Notes under the pieces: generated by a model | Seen by the model: the letters and a program-made list of their open reading frames with translations, nothing else | What the model was told of the DNA's origin: nothing | The model's database searches: none | Shown here: positions 7,845 through 17,395 of the stretch, piece by piece | Layout: every line of letters starts with the position of its first letter | Position numbering within the stretch: position 1 is the first letter of the stretch | Made by a program: the position numbers and the translations under genes | NCBI RefSeq assembly: GCF_013836145.1 | Contig: NZ_CP057483.1 | Span: 1,116,001 to 1,180,000 of the forward strand | Direction of reading: 5' to 3' | DNA length: 64,000 nucleotides | Source of the DNA: Citrobacter sp. RHB25-C09 | Lineage (GTDB): Bacteria > Pseudomonadota > Gammaproteobacteria > Enterobacterales > Enterobacteriaceae

Positions 7845-8522
7845 ATGAGTGCGTCGTTGGCAATCCTTACAATCGGCGTTGTACCTATGAGCGAGGTGCT
7901 ACCGCTCTTAACCGAATACATTGACGAACAGCATATTTCCCATCACAGCCTGCTGGGGAAAATGAGCCGTGAAGATGTAATGCAGGACTATGCGGTCGAA
8001 TCGGGAGAAGAACCGCTCTTAACTCTCCTCAATGACAACGGACTGGCCCACGTCTCGCGTCAAAAAGTGGAACGCGATCTGCAGGCGGTCATCGAAATCC
8101 TCGATAATCAGGGCTACGACGTCATTATGCTCATGAATACGGCCAGTATTAGTAACATGAGCGCCCGTAACAGCATTCTCCTTGAGCCGCTGCGTATTAT
8201 TCCACCTCTTGTCGCCTCGATCGTCGATGGGCATCAGGTTGGGGTTATCGTTCCGGTTGAGGAATTACTGGCCGCGCAGGCCGAGAAATGGCAGGTGTTA
8301 CAATTGCCGCCTTTCTATTCCGTGGCGAATCCCTTGCATGGCAGCACGCAGCAGTTAATTGATGCCGGGAAGGATCTCCTGGAACAAGGGGCGGATGTCA
8401 TCATGCTCGATAACCTGGGCTTTAACCAGCGTCACCGCGATCTGCTGCAAAAGTCGCTGGATGTTCCGGTTCTGCTCTCTAATGTATTGATTGCACGGCT
8501 GGCTTCGGAACTGCTGGTTTAA
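7845..8522 (+). CDS. aroM: AroM family protein
   Basis: 225 residues, the usual AroM length. AroM is encoded with aroL in E. coli and is subject to TyrR control, but no reaction has been shown. The sequence has the alternating hydrophobic-strand look of Asp/Glu racemase-like folds: LAILTIGVVP at the start, GYDVIMLMNTA, VGVIVPVEE and ADVIMLDNLGF. The last has Asp-Asn where such enzymes carry a catalytic Cys, so racemase activity is not supported. The gap to yaiA is 246 bp, larger than for a tight operon; GAAGGTG precedes the start. Confidence 0.92.
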   Translation: MSASLAILTIGVVPMSEVLPLLTEYIDEQHISHHSLLGKMSREDVMQDYAVESGEEPLLTLLNDNGLAHVSRQKVERDLQAVIEILDNQGYDVIMLMNTASISNMSARNSILLEPLRIIPPLVASIVDGHQVGVIVPVEELLAAQAEKWQVLQLPPFYSVANPLHGSTQQLIDAGKDLLEQGADVIMLDNLGFNQRHRDLLQKSLDVPVLLSNVLIARLASELLV

Positions 8523-8592
8523 TTTTGCGTGACAGTGTGAACGCGGTGCTCCTATAGTGGAGATCCACGTAATGACCAAACAGGGCCATTTT

Positions 8593-8877
8593 ATGCTTCA
8601 AAGCAACGAATACTTTTCCGGTAAAGTGAAATCGATCGGTTTTACCAGTAGCAGTACTGGCCGCGCCAGTGTTGGAGTGATGCTGGAAGGTGAATATACC
8701 TTTGGCACCGCAGAGCCTGAGGAAATGACGGTTGTAAGCGGTGCGCTGCATGTTTTACTGCCGGGGGCGACCGAGTGGAAAACCTATTCCGAAGGAGAGG
8801 TATTTAACGTCCCGGGTCATAGCGAGTTTCATTTGCAGGTCGCAGAGCCTACATCTTATCTTTGTCGCTATCTGTAA
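8593..8877 (+). CDS. ppnP: Pyrimidine/purine nucleoside phosphorylase PpnP (YaiE)
   Basis: 94 residues from the ATG at 8593; an in-frame start at 8557 would add 12 residues absent from the family. PpnP is a small cupin that phosphorolyses a wide range of nucleosides to free base and ribose-1-phosphate. The cupin pattern is clear: GYTFGT-like strand EGEYTFGTAEPEEM, GALHVLLPG, and VFNVPGHSEFHLQV near the end. It lies 70 bp after aroM and is followed by a REP element facing rdgC. Confidence 0.93.
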   Translation: MLQSNEYFSGKVKSIGFTSSSTGRASVGVMLEGEYTFGTAEPEEMTVVSGALHVLLPGATEWKTYSEGEVFNVPGHSEFHLQVAEPTSYLCRYL

Positions 8878-8885
8878 GGGTAAAA

Positions 8886-8913
8886 TGCCGGATGGCGCTG
8901 CGCTTATCCGGCA
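8886..8913. repeat. REP palindrome between ppnP and rdgC
   Basis: tgccggat at 8886-8893 and atccggca at 8906-8913 pair perfectly around ggcgctgcgctt. It lies between the convergent 3' ends of ppnP and rdgC. Confidence 0.8.
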
Positions 8914-8925
8914 ATCCTGATTGAC

Positions 8926-9837
8926 TCAGCGCTGGGCTTCGCCACCCAGACCTTCGACCAGATTCTGAATTAACGCCGCCAGTTCACCCGTCATCAGGAT
9001 AAAGTCTGCGTCAAAACGCTGAGCGAAATCTTCCCGGTCGATATCTTCGTTTTGATCGCGCAGTTCGTCGCTGAATTTCAGGCGCTTGATCGAAGCGTCT
9101 TCGCACATCATGAACTGGATCCGCTGCTGCCAGTCGAGCGCCAGTTTGGTCACCACTTTACCGGCTTCAATATGAACGGCGATCTCATCGCTCACCAGAT
9201 CCTGTTTTTTCGCGCGGATCACGCCGCCGTCTTCCAGCATCGCTTTCAGTTCGGCTTCGTCCAGTAACTGGAATCCCTGTGCGACAGTACCGGAACGCAC
9301 CCATTCGGTGAGCGTCAGCTCGATAGGATTTTCCAGCGCCAGCGGCACGACCGGCAGTGAGCCGAGGCTTTTGCGCAGCAGCGCCAGGGTATCTTCGGCT
9401 TTCTTCGCGCTCGCGCAGTCGACCATGATCAGCCCGTTAACCGTATCGATCCACATCATCGTCTGGCTGAAGCGGCTGAAGGCGCGCGGCAGCAGCGAAT
9501 GCAGAACTTCATCTTTCAGCGAATCTTTTTCGGTTTTCTTCAGTTTGCGCGCCTGCTCCGCTTCAAGTTTGGCGATCTTCGCTTCCAGCGCCTGTTTGAT
9601 CACCGGTGAAGGCAGGATCTTCTCTTCTTTGCGCGCGCAAATCAGGATCTGGCCGTTGTGGGTATGGGTTAATGCATCGCTGTGCGATCCCATCGGCGGT
9701 ACCCAGCCCATTTTTGCCATATCCTGGCTACCGCAAGGGGTAAACGTCATTGAGGCTAGCTGTTTTTCCATCTCCTCGGCACGCAATGAAATTTCGCGGC
9801 TAAGACGGTAAACCATTAAATTTTTGAACCACAGCAT
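8926..9837 (-). CDS. rdgC: Recombination-associated protein RdgC
   Basis: 303 residues from the ATG at 9837, equal to E. coli RdgC; a longer in-frame start adds 13 unmatched residues. RdgC is a ring-shaped DNA-binding dimer in the nucleoid that limits RecA filament formation and modulates recombination and replication restart. The N-terminus (MLWFKNLMVYRLSR), the lysine-rich KLKKTEKDSLKDEVLHSLLPRAF tract cut here for length, and the C-terminal DADFILMTGELAAL block match closely. It is divergent from mak across 91 bp. Confidence 0.96.
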   Translation of the reverse strand: MLWFKNLMVYRLSREISLRAEEMEKQLASMTFTPCGSQDMAKMGWVPPMGSHSDALTHTHNGQILICARKEEKILPSPVIKQALEAKIAKLEAEQARKLKKTEKDSLKDEVLHSLLPRAFSRFSQTMMWIDTVNGLIMVDCASAKKAEDTLALLRKSLGSLPVVPLALENPIELTLTEWVRSGTVAQGFQLLDEAELKAMLEDGGVIRAKKQDLVSDEIAVHIEAGKVVTKLALDWQQRIQFMMCEDASIKRLKFSDELRDQNEDIDREDFAQRFDADFILMTGELAALIQNLVEGLGGEAQR

Positions 9838-9928
9838 GATAATTTCCACGGCCTTGTCGTTAAATCCAGCGGGCATGATAGCGAATTGTCGCTATGCTTG
9901 CATTGTTAATCGGGAAGAGGAGCAGACA

Positions 9929-10837
9929 GTGCGTATAGGTATTGATTTAGGCGGCACAAAAACGGAAGTCATTGCGCTCAGCGAGGCGGGTGAGCAACTG
10001 TTTCGCCATCGTCTGCCGACGCCGCGAAACGACTATCAGCAAACGATTGAAACCATCGCGACGCTGGTGGAGATGGCGGAAAAGTCCACAGGACAAACCG
10101 GAACGGTGGGGTTAGGCATTCCCGGCTCGATCTCACCCTATACGGGGGTTGTGAAAAATGCCAATTCAACCTGGCTGAACGGACAGCCGTTCGATAAAGA
10201 TCTGAGCGTGCGCCTGAAGCGGGAAGTGCGTCTGGCTAACGACGCGAACTGTCTGGCGGTATCGGAAGCGGTAGATGGCGCGGCTGCCGGCGCGCAGACC
10301 GTTTTTGCCGTGATTATTGGCACCGGCTGTGGCGCAGGCGTAGCGCTGAATGGCCGGGCGCATATTGGCGGCAACGGCACCGCAGGCGAGTGGGGACATA
10401 ACCCGCTGCCGTGGATGGATGACGACGAGCTTCGCTATCGCGCTGAAGTCCCGTGTTACTGCGGTAAACAAGGGTGTATAGAAACGTTTATCTCCGGCAC
10501 TGGATTTGCTACTGACTATCAGCGACTCAGCGGTTACGCGCTGAAAGGTAATGAGATCATCCGTCTGGTTGAAGAGAAAAACCCGCTGGCGGAACAGGCG
10601 CTAAGCCGTTACGAACTGCGGCTGGCAAAATCGCTGGCGCATGTGGTGAACATTCTCGATCCGGATGTTATCGTGCTGGGCGGCGGGATGAGCAATATCG
10701 ACCGTTTGTATGCCACGGTACCGCCGCTGATTAAACAGTTTGTCTTTGGCGGTGAATGTGAAACGCCGGTACGTAAAGCACTGCACGGTGACTCCAGCGG
10801 CGTGCGCGGCGCCGCATGGCTTTGGCCGCAGCACTGA
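9929..10837 (+). CDS. mak: Manno(fructo)kinase
   Basis: 302 residues from a GTG at 9929, preceded by GAAGAGGAG. Mak is a ROK-family sugar kinase that phosphorylates free fructose and mannose at C6 with ATP. The N-terminal phosphate-binding motif IGIDLGGTKTE, the catalytic aspartate in LANDANCLAVSE, the IGTGCGAGV segment and the ROK zinc site C-Y-C-G-K-Q-G-C-I-E are all visible. An in-frame start at 9824 overlaps the rdgC start and would add 35 residues not seen in the family. Confidence 0.95.
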   Translation: MRIGIDLGGTKTEVIALSEAGEQLFRHRLPTPRNDYQQTIETIATLVEMAEKSTGQTGTVGLGIPGSISPYTGVVKNANSTWLNGQPFDKDLSVRLKREVRLANDANCLAVSEAVDGAAAGAQTVFAVIIGTGCGAGVALNGRAHIGGNGTAGEWGHNPLPWMDDDELRYRAEVPCYCGKQGCIETFISGTGFATDYQRLSGYALKGNEIIRLVEEKNPLAEQALSRYELRLAKSLAHVVNILDPDVIVLGGGMSNIDRLYATVPPLIKQFVFGGECETPVRKALHGDSSGVRGAAWLWPQH

Positions 10838-10844
10838 CATGCGT

Positions 10845-10875
10845 TTTGCCGGATGGCGCTAATCGCAGGCCGGAG
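10845..10875. repeat. Truncated REP overlapping the araJ 3' end
   Basis: ttgccggatggcgct at 10845-10859 followed by gcaggccgga at 10866-10875 is a degenerate, shortened form of the REP unit seen at 8886 and elsewhere. The araJ stop codon (10859-10861) lies within it. Confidence 0.5.
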
Positions 10876-12037
10876 AAGACACTCTGGCGTCGCCATTCGG
10901 CAAAATACGGCCATACAGCAGCAGCGACGCCATGGCGGAAAAGGACAGTAAGGCCGCAGGAAGCGCAACGTAATTATAGGCAAAGCCCAGCGTTAGCATC
11001 ATGCCACCGCAGTATGCGCCAACGGCACTGCCCAAATTAAAGGCAATTTGTCCGCCTGCGGCGCCCAGCATTTCCCCGCCTTTGGCATTTTGCAGCAGTA
11101 GGATTTGCAACGGTGCGGCGAGGGCAAACAACCCCGCGCAGCAGATAAACGCAAAGGTTAACGACGCCGCTTTGACGCTGCCAAAGCCAAAAAGCAGCAG
11201 CAGAGAAATCACTATTACCAGGTTGGTTGTCGCTGCAATACTGAGCGGTGTAAAGCGCCCTGACAGCCGACCGCTGAGAATATTACCCAGCACCATCCCT
11301 AGCCCAACCAGCATCATAATCAGCGTCATGAGGGTTTCGCTGAACCCGGAAATGTACATCATGTAGGGTTTGACGTAGCTGAACCAGGCAAAGACGCCCG
11401 CGTTGCCAAACATCGTGGCAGCAAAAATCAGCCACGGTGCGGGCTTTTTCAGAAAATGAAACTGCTCACGTAACCGCCCCTTCGCGGTATCACGAAGATT
11501 GGGTACCCAGAAGGCGATCGACAAAATGACGGCGACGTTGAACACAGCAATCAGCAAAAAGGTGTAGCGCCAACTAAATTCATGGCTCAGATACGTCCCC
11601 AGCGGGATCCCCAGCAGGTTCGCCACGGTCATTCCACTGACCATCCCGGCAACCGCCGCGGTCACTTTTCCCGGACGGGCAAGCTTCGACAGGATAATTG
11701 CCCCGACGCCAAAGAACGCGCCATGCGGAAAGCCAGAAACCAGCCTGCCGACCGCCAGCATCAGATAGGACGAGGAGAGGGTGAACATCGCATTGCCTAT
11801 GACGCACAGCGTGACCAGAAACAATAAAAGGTGCTTCAGGGAATAGCGGTTGGCAATCATCGCGATGATCGGCGCACCCAGCACCACGCCAAAGGCGTAG
11901 TACGAGATCATATGTCCGGCGGCGGGAATCGAAATGCCGACGTCACGCGCTAGCTCGGTTAATACTCCCATGATGCCGAATTCGGCCATACCTAATCCGA
12001 ACGTGCCCAGCGCCAGGGCAAAAATCACTTTTTTCAT
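10859..12037 (-). CDS. araJ: MFS transporter AraJ
   Basis: 392 residues, near the 394 of E. coli AraJ, with about twelve membrane segments. AraJ is an arabinose-inducible permease in E. coli, not needed for arabinose uptake and thought to be an exporter. Visible: a TM1 GTFGLGMAEFGIMG, GRLVSGFPHGAFFG in TM4, and the signature GxxLGxPLGTYL. I saw no convincing AraC half-sites upstream. The last codons (SSPACD, stop) fall inside a REP-like sequence that looks like a late addition to the 3' end. It converges on mak. Confidence 0.92.
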   Translation of the reverse strand: MKKVIFALALGTFGLGMAEFGIMGVLTELARDVGISIPAAGHMISYYAFGVVLGAPIIAMIANRYSLKHLLLFLVTLCVIGNAMFTLSSSYLMLAVGRLVSGFPHGAFFGVGAIILSKLARPGKVTAAVAGMVSGMTVANLLGIPLGTYLSHEFSWRYTFLLIAVFNVAVILSIAFWVPNLRDTAKGRLREQFHFLKKPAPWLIFAATMFGNAGVFAWFSYVKPYMMYISGFSETLMTLIMMLVGLGMVLGNILSGRLSGRFTPLSIAATTNLVIVISLLLLFGFGSVKAASLTFAFICCAGLFALAAPLQILLLQNAKGGEMLGAAGGQIAFNLGSAVGAYCGGMMLTLGFAYNYVALPAALLSFSAMASLLLYGRILPNGDARVSSPACD

Positions 12038-12121
12038 TGTGCCTGCGTTAATGCGTTTTACCGATCGTCCGGCGTGGTGTTTATGTGTAGACTGGATGAG
12101 GCGTACTCCGCCAGCCAGCCA

Positions 12122-15100
12122 CTATTCTACAGCAAACTTCTGGTCGAGCTTGCTGTAACCCAGCCCGTTGATTTTTTTTACCTTGATTTGCACCGGGATC
12201 CTCTCTTTCATTGCTTCCACATGGCTTATGACGCCAATCGTTTTACCACTGGCATTCAGCGCGTCGAGCGCATCCAGCGCGGCATCCAGCGTTTCGCTGT
12301 CCAGCGTGCCGAAGCCTTCGTCGAGGAATAGCGAATCAATCCGCGTTTTATGGCTCACCAGGTCGGAAAGCGCCAGCGCCAGCGCAAGGCTAACGAGGAA
12401 GCTTTCGCCGCCGGAAAGGGTTCGGGTATCGCGCACCGCATCCGCCTGCCAGGTATCCACCACTTCAAGCTCCAGCGCGTCGCTCGCTTTACGCTGCAAC
12501 AAGTAGCGACCGTGCAGGCGCGTCAACTGGTTGTTTGCCAACCAGACCAGATTGTCCAGCGTCAACCCCTGAGCGAACTTACGAAACTTATCGCCGGTGC
12601 TGGAGCCAATCAGTGCGTTCAGGTATCCCCAGTCTTCAGCCAGATGAGCCGCCTCTTCAATCTGCTGGAGTAAGTTCTGCTGAAGCTGGCGGTTGTCGCT
12701 GTCTTGCTTAAGCTGCTGGCGGATTTCGCCCTGGAGGGTGGTATTTTCGCGCAGCGTTTGCGCCAGTTGCAGCAAGTGCGCCTGCAACACTGGCGCATCG
12801 CTTTCCAGCCCTTCCGGACGCAATGCCAGATGAGCCTGAACCTGTTGTGTGGCTTGTTCGAGAAGCGCCGTGGTTTGTTGGATCTGGCTTTCCAGCGTCT
12901 GTTTTAACTGTGCAAGACGGTGGGTGGTGTCATCATCCAGCAGGGCAGCCAGAAACGCGTGCTGATCCGGGAAGACGCTCGCCGCCAGCGCGGTGCTGAA
13001 ATGTGTCTGAGCCTGCTGTAGCCGCTGTTGTTCAAGGCCTTCCTGCTGTTGCAGCGTGGCAAGCTGGCTGTGCAGCGATACACATTCGTCATGGATCGCC
13101 CGCCAGTTGTCCGGAACCTCCGGTTCAGCTTCTGCGATATCGGTCTCGGGTAGCGTGTCGAGCAGTGGCGTCAGGGCGTTAATACGTTCCTGTATCGCGC
13201 CATGTTGAGCGTGCTTCTCCTGCCACTGTGCAGATTCCGTTTCACGCGTCGCCAGCCAGGTTGCTTCTGTTCCGGCCTCGGGAAGCGTCAGCGCCAGCGA
13301 CTGTAAGGTCTGTTCCAGCGCCTGCCGGGTGGTGGCAATCTGCTGTAGATGTTGGCGCTCCTGCTCTTCCTGTTCGTTAATCTGGCTTTGCAGCGTCAGG
13401 CGCTGACTGAGCTGATAAAGCTGGCGTTCATACTGCTCCTGCGCGTTCATCCACGGCGAAATATCCTCCTGAATGTTCAGGTCAATATTCAGCGTAGCGC
13501 AGACATCCTGCCATTCTTTAGTGAGCGCTTGCTGTTCTTCGACGAGGGCCTGGGTTTCAGTGGTTTCGCGCTGGATCTGAGCGCTGAGAGCATTCACCTG
13601 CCCCAGCACAAGCAGGCCTTGCTCTTTCAGGTCGGCAACCTCTTTTTCCAAGGCGTCGCGGCGACGCTGGTTGTCGGTCAACTCAAGCGACTGATACTGC
13701 TTAACTGCGGGATGTTCGCTCGAACCGCAGAGCGGGCAGGGCTTCCCGGCTTCTAACTGTGCGCGGTAGTGCTCCAGTTTTTTAATGGTCGCTTCGCTTT
13801 CGCATAGCGCTTTCAGATCGATATAGTGCTGATTTTTCTCTTTATATTGCTGGCGGCGCTGTAGCAGCGTTTCGCTGAGCGCGGTCTGTTCCGCCTGGGC
13901 TTTCTGGATGCTTTCGCTATTCTGGCGCAGGCGTTTTTGCAGCGGCTGATAGCGGGCATGAAGCGCGGTCAGGCGCTGGCGTGATGTCCGCGTTTGCCCC
14001 TGCTGCTCTAACGCTGTCGCGACGTCCTCTGCGCTTAACGTGAGCGTGCTTTCCGGCAAGGCTGCCAGCTTCTGGCGTAATTCAGTAAGGCGGGCGGCAA
14101 GGGTTGTGAGCTGATTATTCTCACGACTGAGCTGTGAAAAAGAGGCTCGCCAGCCGGCGATTTCCTGACTCCACAGGCGAAAACGATCGTGTCCGGTTAG
14201 CCATTGCGTGAGCGCCGCGTGTTCGCTCTGCAACTGTTCACGGGACCGCAGCGCACTATTGCGGATACGCGAGCGCAGTTGGGTTTGCGCCTGTAAGCGA
14301 GTATTTACTTCCGTTATTCGCTGTTGGGTTTGCGCCAGACGCGCAGTCTGCTCCTGTTGGCTCTCCCAGAGAGGCCGTAACTGGGCGGCAGGTTGTGCCA
14401 ACTGCAGTTTTGCCAGCTCGGATGCAGCGTCAACCAGTGCCTGTTGCGCCTGCTGCTGTGAGGTCGTTGCACGCTGCTGTTCGCGCTCAAGCTCGTCGTG
14501 ACGCGTCAGCCATTGATACGCCTTCTGCTGCGTTTGCTGTTGCGCCAGCAGAGCTTTTTCTTCGTCAGTAAGCACCTGCAAACGTTGCTGGAGCTGTTGT
14601 TGCTGCTCTTCGCTCAGCAGCACGACCCCCGACGCCTGAGCTTCACTCATCTCAAGCGCGCTGCGGGCGGCTTTGTGCTTTTCAAACACCATGGCGGAGA
14701 TCTGGCCATAGATTTCCGTACCGGTCAGTTCTTCCAGCAGTTCAGCGCGATCGCCGGGTTTCGCGTTGAGGAAGGCGGCAAACTGTCCCTGGGAAAGCAG
14801 CATGGAGCGGGTGAAGCGGTCATAGTCCAGCCCGGTGAGTGCGGCGGTGTGCTCCAGCTTGTCGGTGACTTTATCGGCAAGGATTTTACCGTCTTCGCAG
14901 CGTGCCAGTTCCACACGCGGGGCCTGGAGGTTGCCGTCCGGCTGGTTACGGGCGCGGTTCTGGCTCCAGAACGCGCGGTAGGCGATGCCTTTAACTTCAA
15001 ATTCGACTTCTGCCAGACACTCTGCGGTATCGCGCGTCATTAAATCGTTTTGCGCCTGGGAGACTTTTTGCAGGCGAGGCGTTTCGTGGTAGAGCGCGAG

Positions 15101-15253
15101 ACAGATGGCATCGAGCAGGGTGGTTTTGCCCGCCCCGGTTGGGCCCGTAATGGCAAACAGGCCGTTGCTGGCAAAGGGTTCAGCGGTAAAATCGATTTTC
15201 CACTCGCCCTTCAGTGAGTTGAGGTTTTTTAGACGCAGGCTCAAGATTTTCAT
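12122..15253 (-). CDS. sbcC: SbcCD nuclease ATPase subunit SbcC
   Basis: 1043 residues (E. coli 1048). With SbcD it forms the bacterial Rad50-Mre11 complex, which cleaves DNA hairpins, palindromes and protein-blocked ends. The P-loop GPTGAGKTT is at residues 37-45. A Gln/Glu/Ala-rich coiled coil fills the middle, with the zinc hook CPLC at 506-509 at its apex. The ABC signature TLSGGESFLVSLALAL and Walker B SLFLDEGFGTLD are near the C-terminus. The start codon overlaps the sbcD stop by 4 bp (ATGA), so the two are translationally coupled. Confidence 0.97.
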   Translation of the reverse strand: MKILSLRLKNLNSLKGEWKIDFTAEPFASNGLFAITGPTGAGKTTLLDAICLALYHETPRLQKVSQAQNDLMTRDTAECLAEVEFEVKGIAYRAFWSQNRARNQPDGNLQAPRVELARCEDGKILADKVTDKLEHTAALTGLDYDRFTRSMLLSQGQFAAFLNAKPGDRAELLEELTGTEIYGQISAMVFEKHKAARSALEMSEAQASGVVLLSEEQQQQLQQRLQVLTDEEKALLAQQQTQQKAYQWLTRHDELEREQQRATTSQQQAQQALVDAASELAKLQLAQPAAQLRPLWESQQEQTARLAQTQQRITEVNTRLQAQTQLRSRIRNSALRSREQLQSEHAALTQWLTGHDRFRLWSQEIAGWRASFSQLSRENNQLTTLAARLTELRQKLAALPESTLTLSAEDVATALEQQGQTRTSRQRLTALHARYQPLQKRLRQNSESIQKAQAEQTALSETLLQRRQQYKEKNQHYIDLKALCESEATIKKLEHYRAQLEAGKPCPLCGSSEHPAVKQYQSLELTDNQRRRDALEKEVADLKEQGLLVLGQVNALSAQIQRETTETQALVEEQQALTKEWQDVCATLNIDLNIQEDISPWMNAQEQYERQLYQLSQRLTLQSQINEQEEQERQHLQQIATTRQALEQTLQSLALTLPEAGTEATWLATRETESAQWQEKHAQHGAIQERINALTPLLDTLPETDIAEAEPEVPDNWRAIHDECVSLHSQLATLQQQEGLEQQRLQQAQTHFSTALAASVFPDQHAFLAALLDDDTTHRLAQLKQTLESQIQQTTALLEQATQQVQAHLALRPEGLESDAPVLQAHLLQLAQTLRENTTLQGEIRQQLKQDSDNRQLQQNLLQQIEEAAHLAEDWGYLNALIGSSTGDKFRKFAQGLTLDNLVWLANNQLTRLHGRYLLQRKASDALELEVVDTWQADAVRDTRTLSGGESFLVSLALALALSDLVSHKTRIDSLFLDEGFGTLDSETLDAALDALDALNASGKTIGVISHVEAMKERIPVQIKVKKINGLGYSKLDQKFAVE

Positions 15254-16455
15254 GCGTGTTCATCCTCGTCATTGAGCGCGTGCAGCGTATGGGTAAACAG
15301 CTCGTTAAGTCTGGCGCGCTTTGTCTCATCCAACTCTTCCTGCGCGAGCCGTCGCTCAAACACCTCCTCAACCCGCAGTTCACTGAGCGTTTCGCGCTGC
15401 GCATTGCTTAAGATTTTATCCCGCTGTTCGCGACTGCGGCGAACCAGCAGCACCTCCACCGGTAAAGCTTCAGTTAGTGCTTGAATTTTGCGTTGGACAT
15501 CATGCAGATAGCCGTCAGTGGTGATTTCGATATCCAACCAGACGGGCGGGTTCTGCTCGACCCCGCGCCACTGCTCAAGCTGGGCGGTAATGCTGGCCAG
15601 ATCGCCTTTCAGTACGGCCAACGGTTGGGTGACCGGGACCTCAAGTGTTTCCACCGCGCTAAGTTTTCCTTCGGTAAAACTCACCAGATGGACACATTTG
15701 GCTTTGCCGGTTTCATCAAAGCTCAGTGAGATTGGCGAGCCGCAGTAACGGATGTGTTCCGTCCCGCCGATGGCCTGCGCGCGATGGATATGTCCCAGCG
15801 CGATATAGTCCGCCGGTGGGAAATTTTGCGCCGGAAAAGCATCAAGCGTGCCAATATAGATATCACGAACGGCGTCACTTTTGCTGGCACCTACGGTGGT
15901 CAGGTGACCTGTAGCTATAATTGGCAATGGCTGGTCGCCGCGCAGCGTACAGGCGGCCTCATGTTGCTGATGGTAATAGTCGGTGATGGCGCTCAGCAGG
16001 TGCTGCTGTTTTTCGTGACCACTCAGGCCGGCCTGGCTGGTGATAATGTCCCGCGGTCGTAAGAACGGGATCGGACAGAGCACCGCACCCGGCGTACCGT
16101 CGAGACGGGGCAGGATCCAGGGGGCGTGTCCAGCGCTGGCGACCACGGTCGTGTTGAGAAACGCCAAAATATCGCGAGATTCGTTTAGCATGGCGACGGA
16201 ATCATGGTTTCCGGCCAGTACGACCAGATGACATCCGGTTTTCTTTAAATTGACGACAAAGCGGTTGTAGAGCTCACGGGCGTAGCTTGGCGGCGAGCCA
16301 GTATCGAAAATGTCACCCGCCACGATAATCGCATCCACCTGTCGAGTGACGGCGGTATCCAGCAACCAGTCAAGAAAGGCCTGGTGTTCTGCCGCGCGGC
16401 TTTTACTGTAAAAATTTTGACCCAGATGCCAGTCAGAGGTGTGTAGGATGCGCAT
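15250..16455 (-). CDS. sbcD: SbcCD nuclease subunit SbcD
   Basis: 401 residues (E. coli 400). It is the Mre11-type manganese nuclease with 3'-5' exonuclease and endonuclease activity. All phosphoesterase motifs are in order: D8 and H10 in SDWHLGQ, D48 in AGDIFDTG, N83-H84-D85 in AGNHDS, then GHLTT and LGHIHR. The C-terminal quarter, rich in Glu and Arg, is the SbcC-binding cap. It is the first gene of the sbcDC pair and is divergent from phoB across 191 bp. Confidence 0.97.
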   Translation of the reverse strand: MRILHTSDWHLGQNFYSKSRAAEHQAFLDWLLDTAVTRQVDAIIVAGDIFDTGSPPSYARELYNRFVVNLKKTGCHLVVLAGNHDSVAMLNESRDILAFLNTTVVASAGHAPWILPRLDGTPGAVLCPIPFLRPRDIITSQAGLSGHEKQQHLLSAITDYYHQQHEAACTLRGDQPLPIIATGHLTTVGASKSDAVRDIYIGTLDAFPAQNFPPADYIALGHIHRAQAIGGTEHIRYCGSPISLSFDETGKAKCVHLVSFTEGKLSAVETLEVPVTQPLAVLKGDLASITAQLEQWRGVEQNPPVWLDIEITTDGYLHDVQRKIQALTEALPVEVLLVRRSREQRDKILSNAQRETLSELRVEEVFERRLAQEELDETKRARLNELFTHTLHALNDEDEHA

Positions 16456-16564
16456 AAGTTGTCCGTGGCGAATAACAGTGCGCAGATTATAACGTGTCGG
16501 GAGCGGTAATAAATTGTTTCTGAGATGTCATAAATCAACAACCTAACATTAACGTCGACTATCC

Positions 16565-16598
16565 TTTTCATAAAACTGTCATAAAACTGACGCATAAT
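16565..16598 (+). promoter_or_regulatory. Pho box of the phoBR promoter
   Basis: TTTTCATAAAACTGTCAT at 16565-16582 fits the 18-bp PhoB box at E. coli phoB, and CTGTCATAAAACTGACGC overlaps it at 16576-16593. CATAAT at 16593-16598 serves as -10. PhoB would autoactivate its own operon here. Confidence 0.88.
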
Positions 16599-16646
16599 GA
16601 CGGCCATTAAGACAGATGATACGCAACTTATCTAACAGGGCAAATC

Positions 16647-17336
16647 ATGGCGAGACGTATTCTGGTCGTAGAAGATGAAGCTCCAATTCGCGAAATGGTC
16701 TGTTTCGTGCTTGAGCAAAACGGCTTTCAGTCAGTTGAAGCAGAAGATTATGACAGTGCGGTGAACCAGCTTAATGAACCCTGGCCGGATTTAATCCTTC
16801 TGGACTGGATGCTGCCCGGGGGATCCGGTCTACAGTTTATAAAACATCTTAAGCGTGAAGCGCTGACCCGTGATATTCCGGTGATGATGTTGACCGCCAG
16901 AGGGGAAGAGGAAGACCGTGTGCGCGGTCTGGAAACCGGTGCGGACGATTACATTACCAAGCCTTTTTCCCCAAAAGAGCTGGTGGCGCGCATTAAGGCA
17001 GTGATGCGCCGTATTTCGCCGATGGCGGTGGAAGAGGTGATTGAGATGCAGGGTCTGAGCCTGGATCCCACGTCCCATCGCGTAATGACGGGCGAAAACC
17101 CGTTAGACATGGGACCAACCGAATTCAAACTGCTGCATTTCTTTATGACCCACCCTGAACGTGTCTACAGCCGGGAGCAATTGCTGAACCACGTCTGGGG
17201 CACCAACGTGTATGTTGAAGATCGCACGGTTGACGTCCATATTCGCCGTCTGCGCAAGGCGCTGGAGGCCAGCGGGCATGACCGGATGGTCCAGACGGTG
17301 CGTGGGACAGGGTATCGTTTTTCGACCCGATTCTGA
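16647..17336 (+). CDS. phoB: Phosphate regulon response regulator PhoB
   Basis: 229 residues, same length as E. coli PhoB. The receiver domain holds the acidic pair E9-D10, phospho-acceptor D53 in LLDWMLPG and K105 in ITKPFSP. The C-terminal OmpR/PhoB winged helix runs from about 125, with the recognition region VEDRTVDVHIRRLRKAL. Phosphorylated by PhoR at low phosphate, it binds Pho boxes such as those before phoA and phoB in this window. It is the first gene of phoBR, with an autoregulatory Pho box upstream. Confidence 0.98.
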   Translation: MARRILVVEDEAPIREMVCFVLEQNGFQSVEAEDYDSAVNQLNEPWPDLILLDWMLPGGSGLQFIKHLKREALTRDIPVMMLTARGEEEDRVRGLETGADDYITKPFSPKELVARIKAVMRRISPMAVEEVIEMQGLSLDPTSHRVMTGENPLDMGPTEFKLLHFFMTHPERVYSREQLLNHVWGTNVYVEDRTVDVHIRRLRKALEASGHDRMVQTVRGTGYRFSTRF

Positions 17337-17395
17337 CTGACAATTTAAAAATCAACGCCTTCTGGCGAAGGGGTTTGATGAATGGAGAGTGACGC

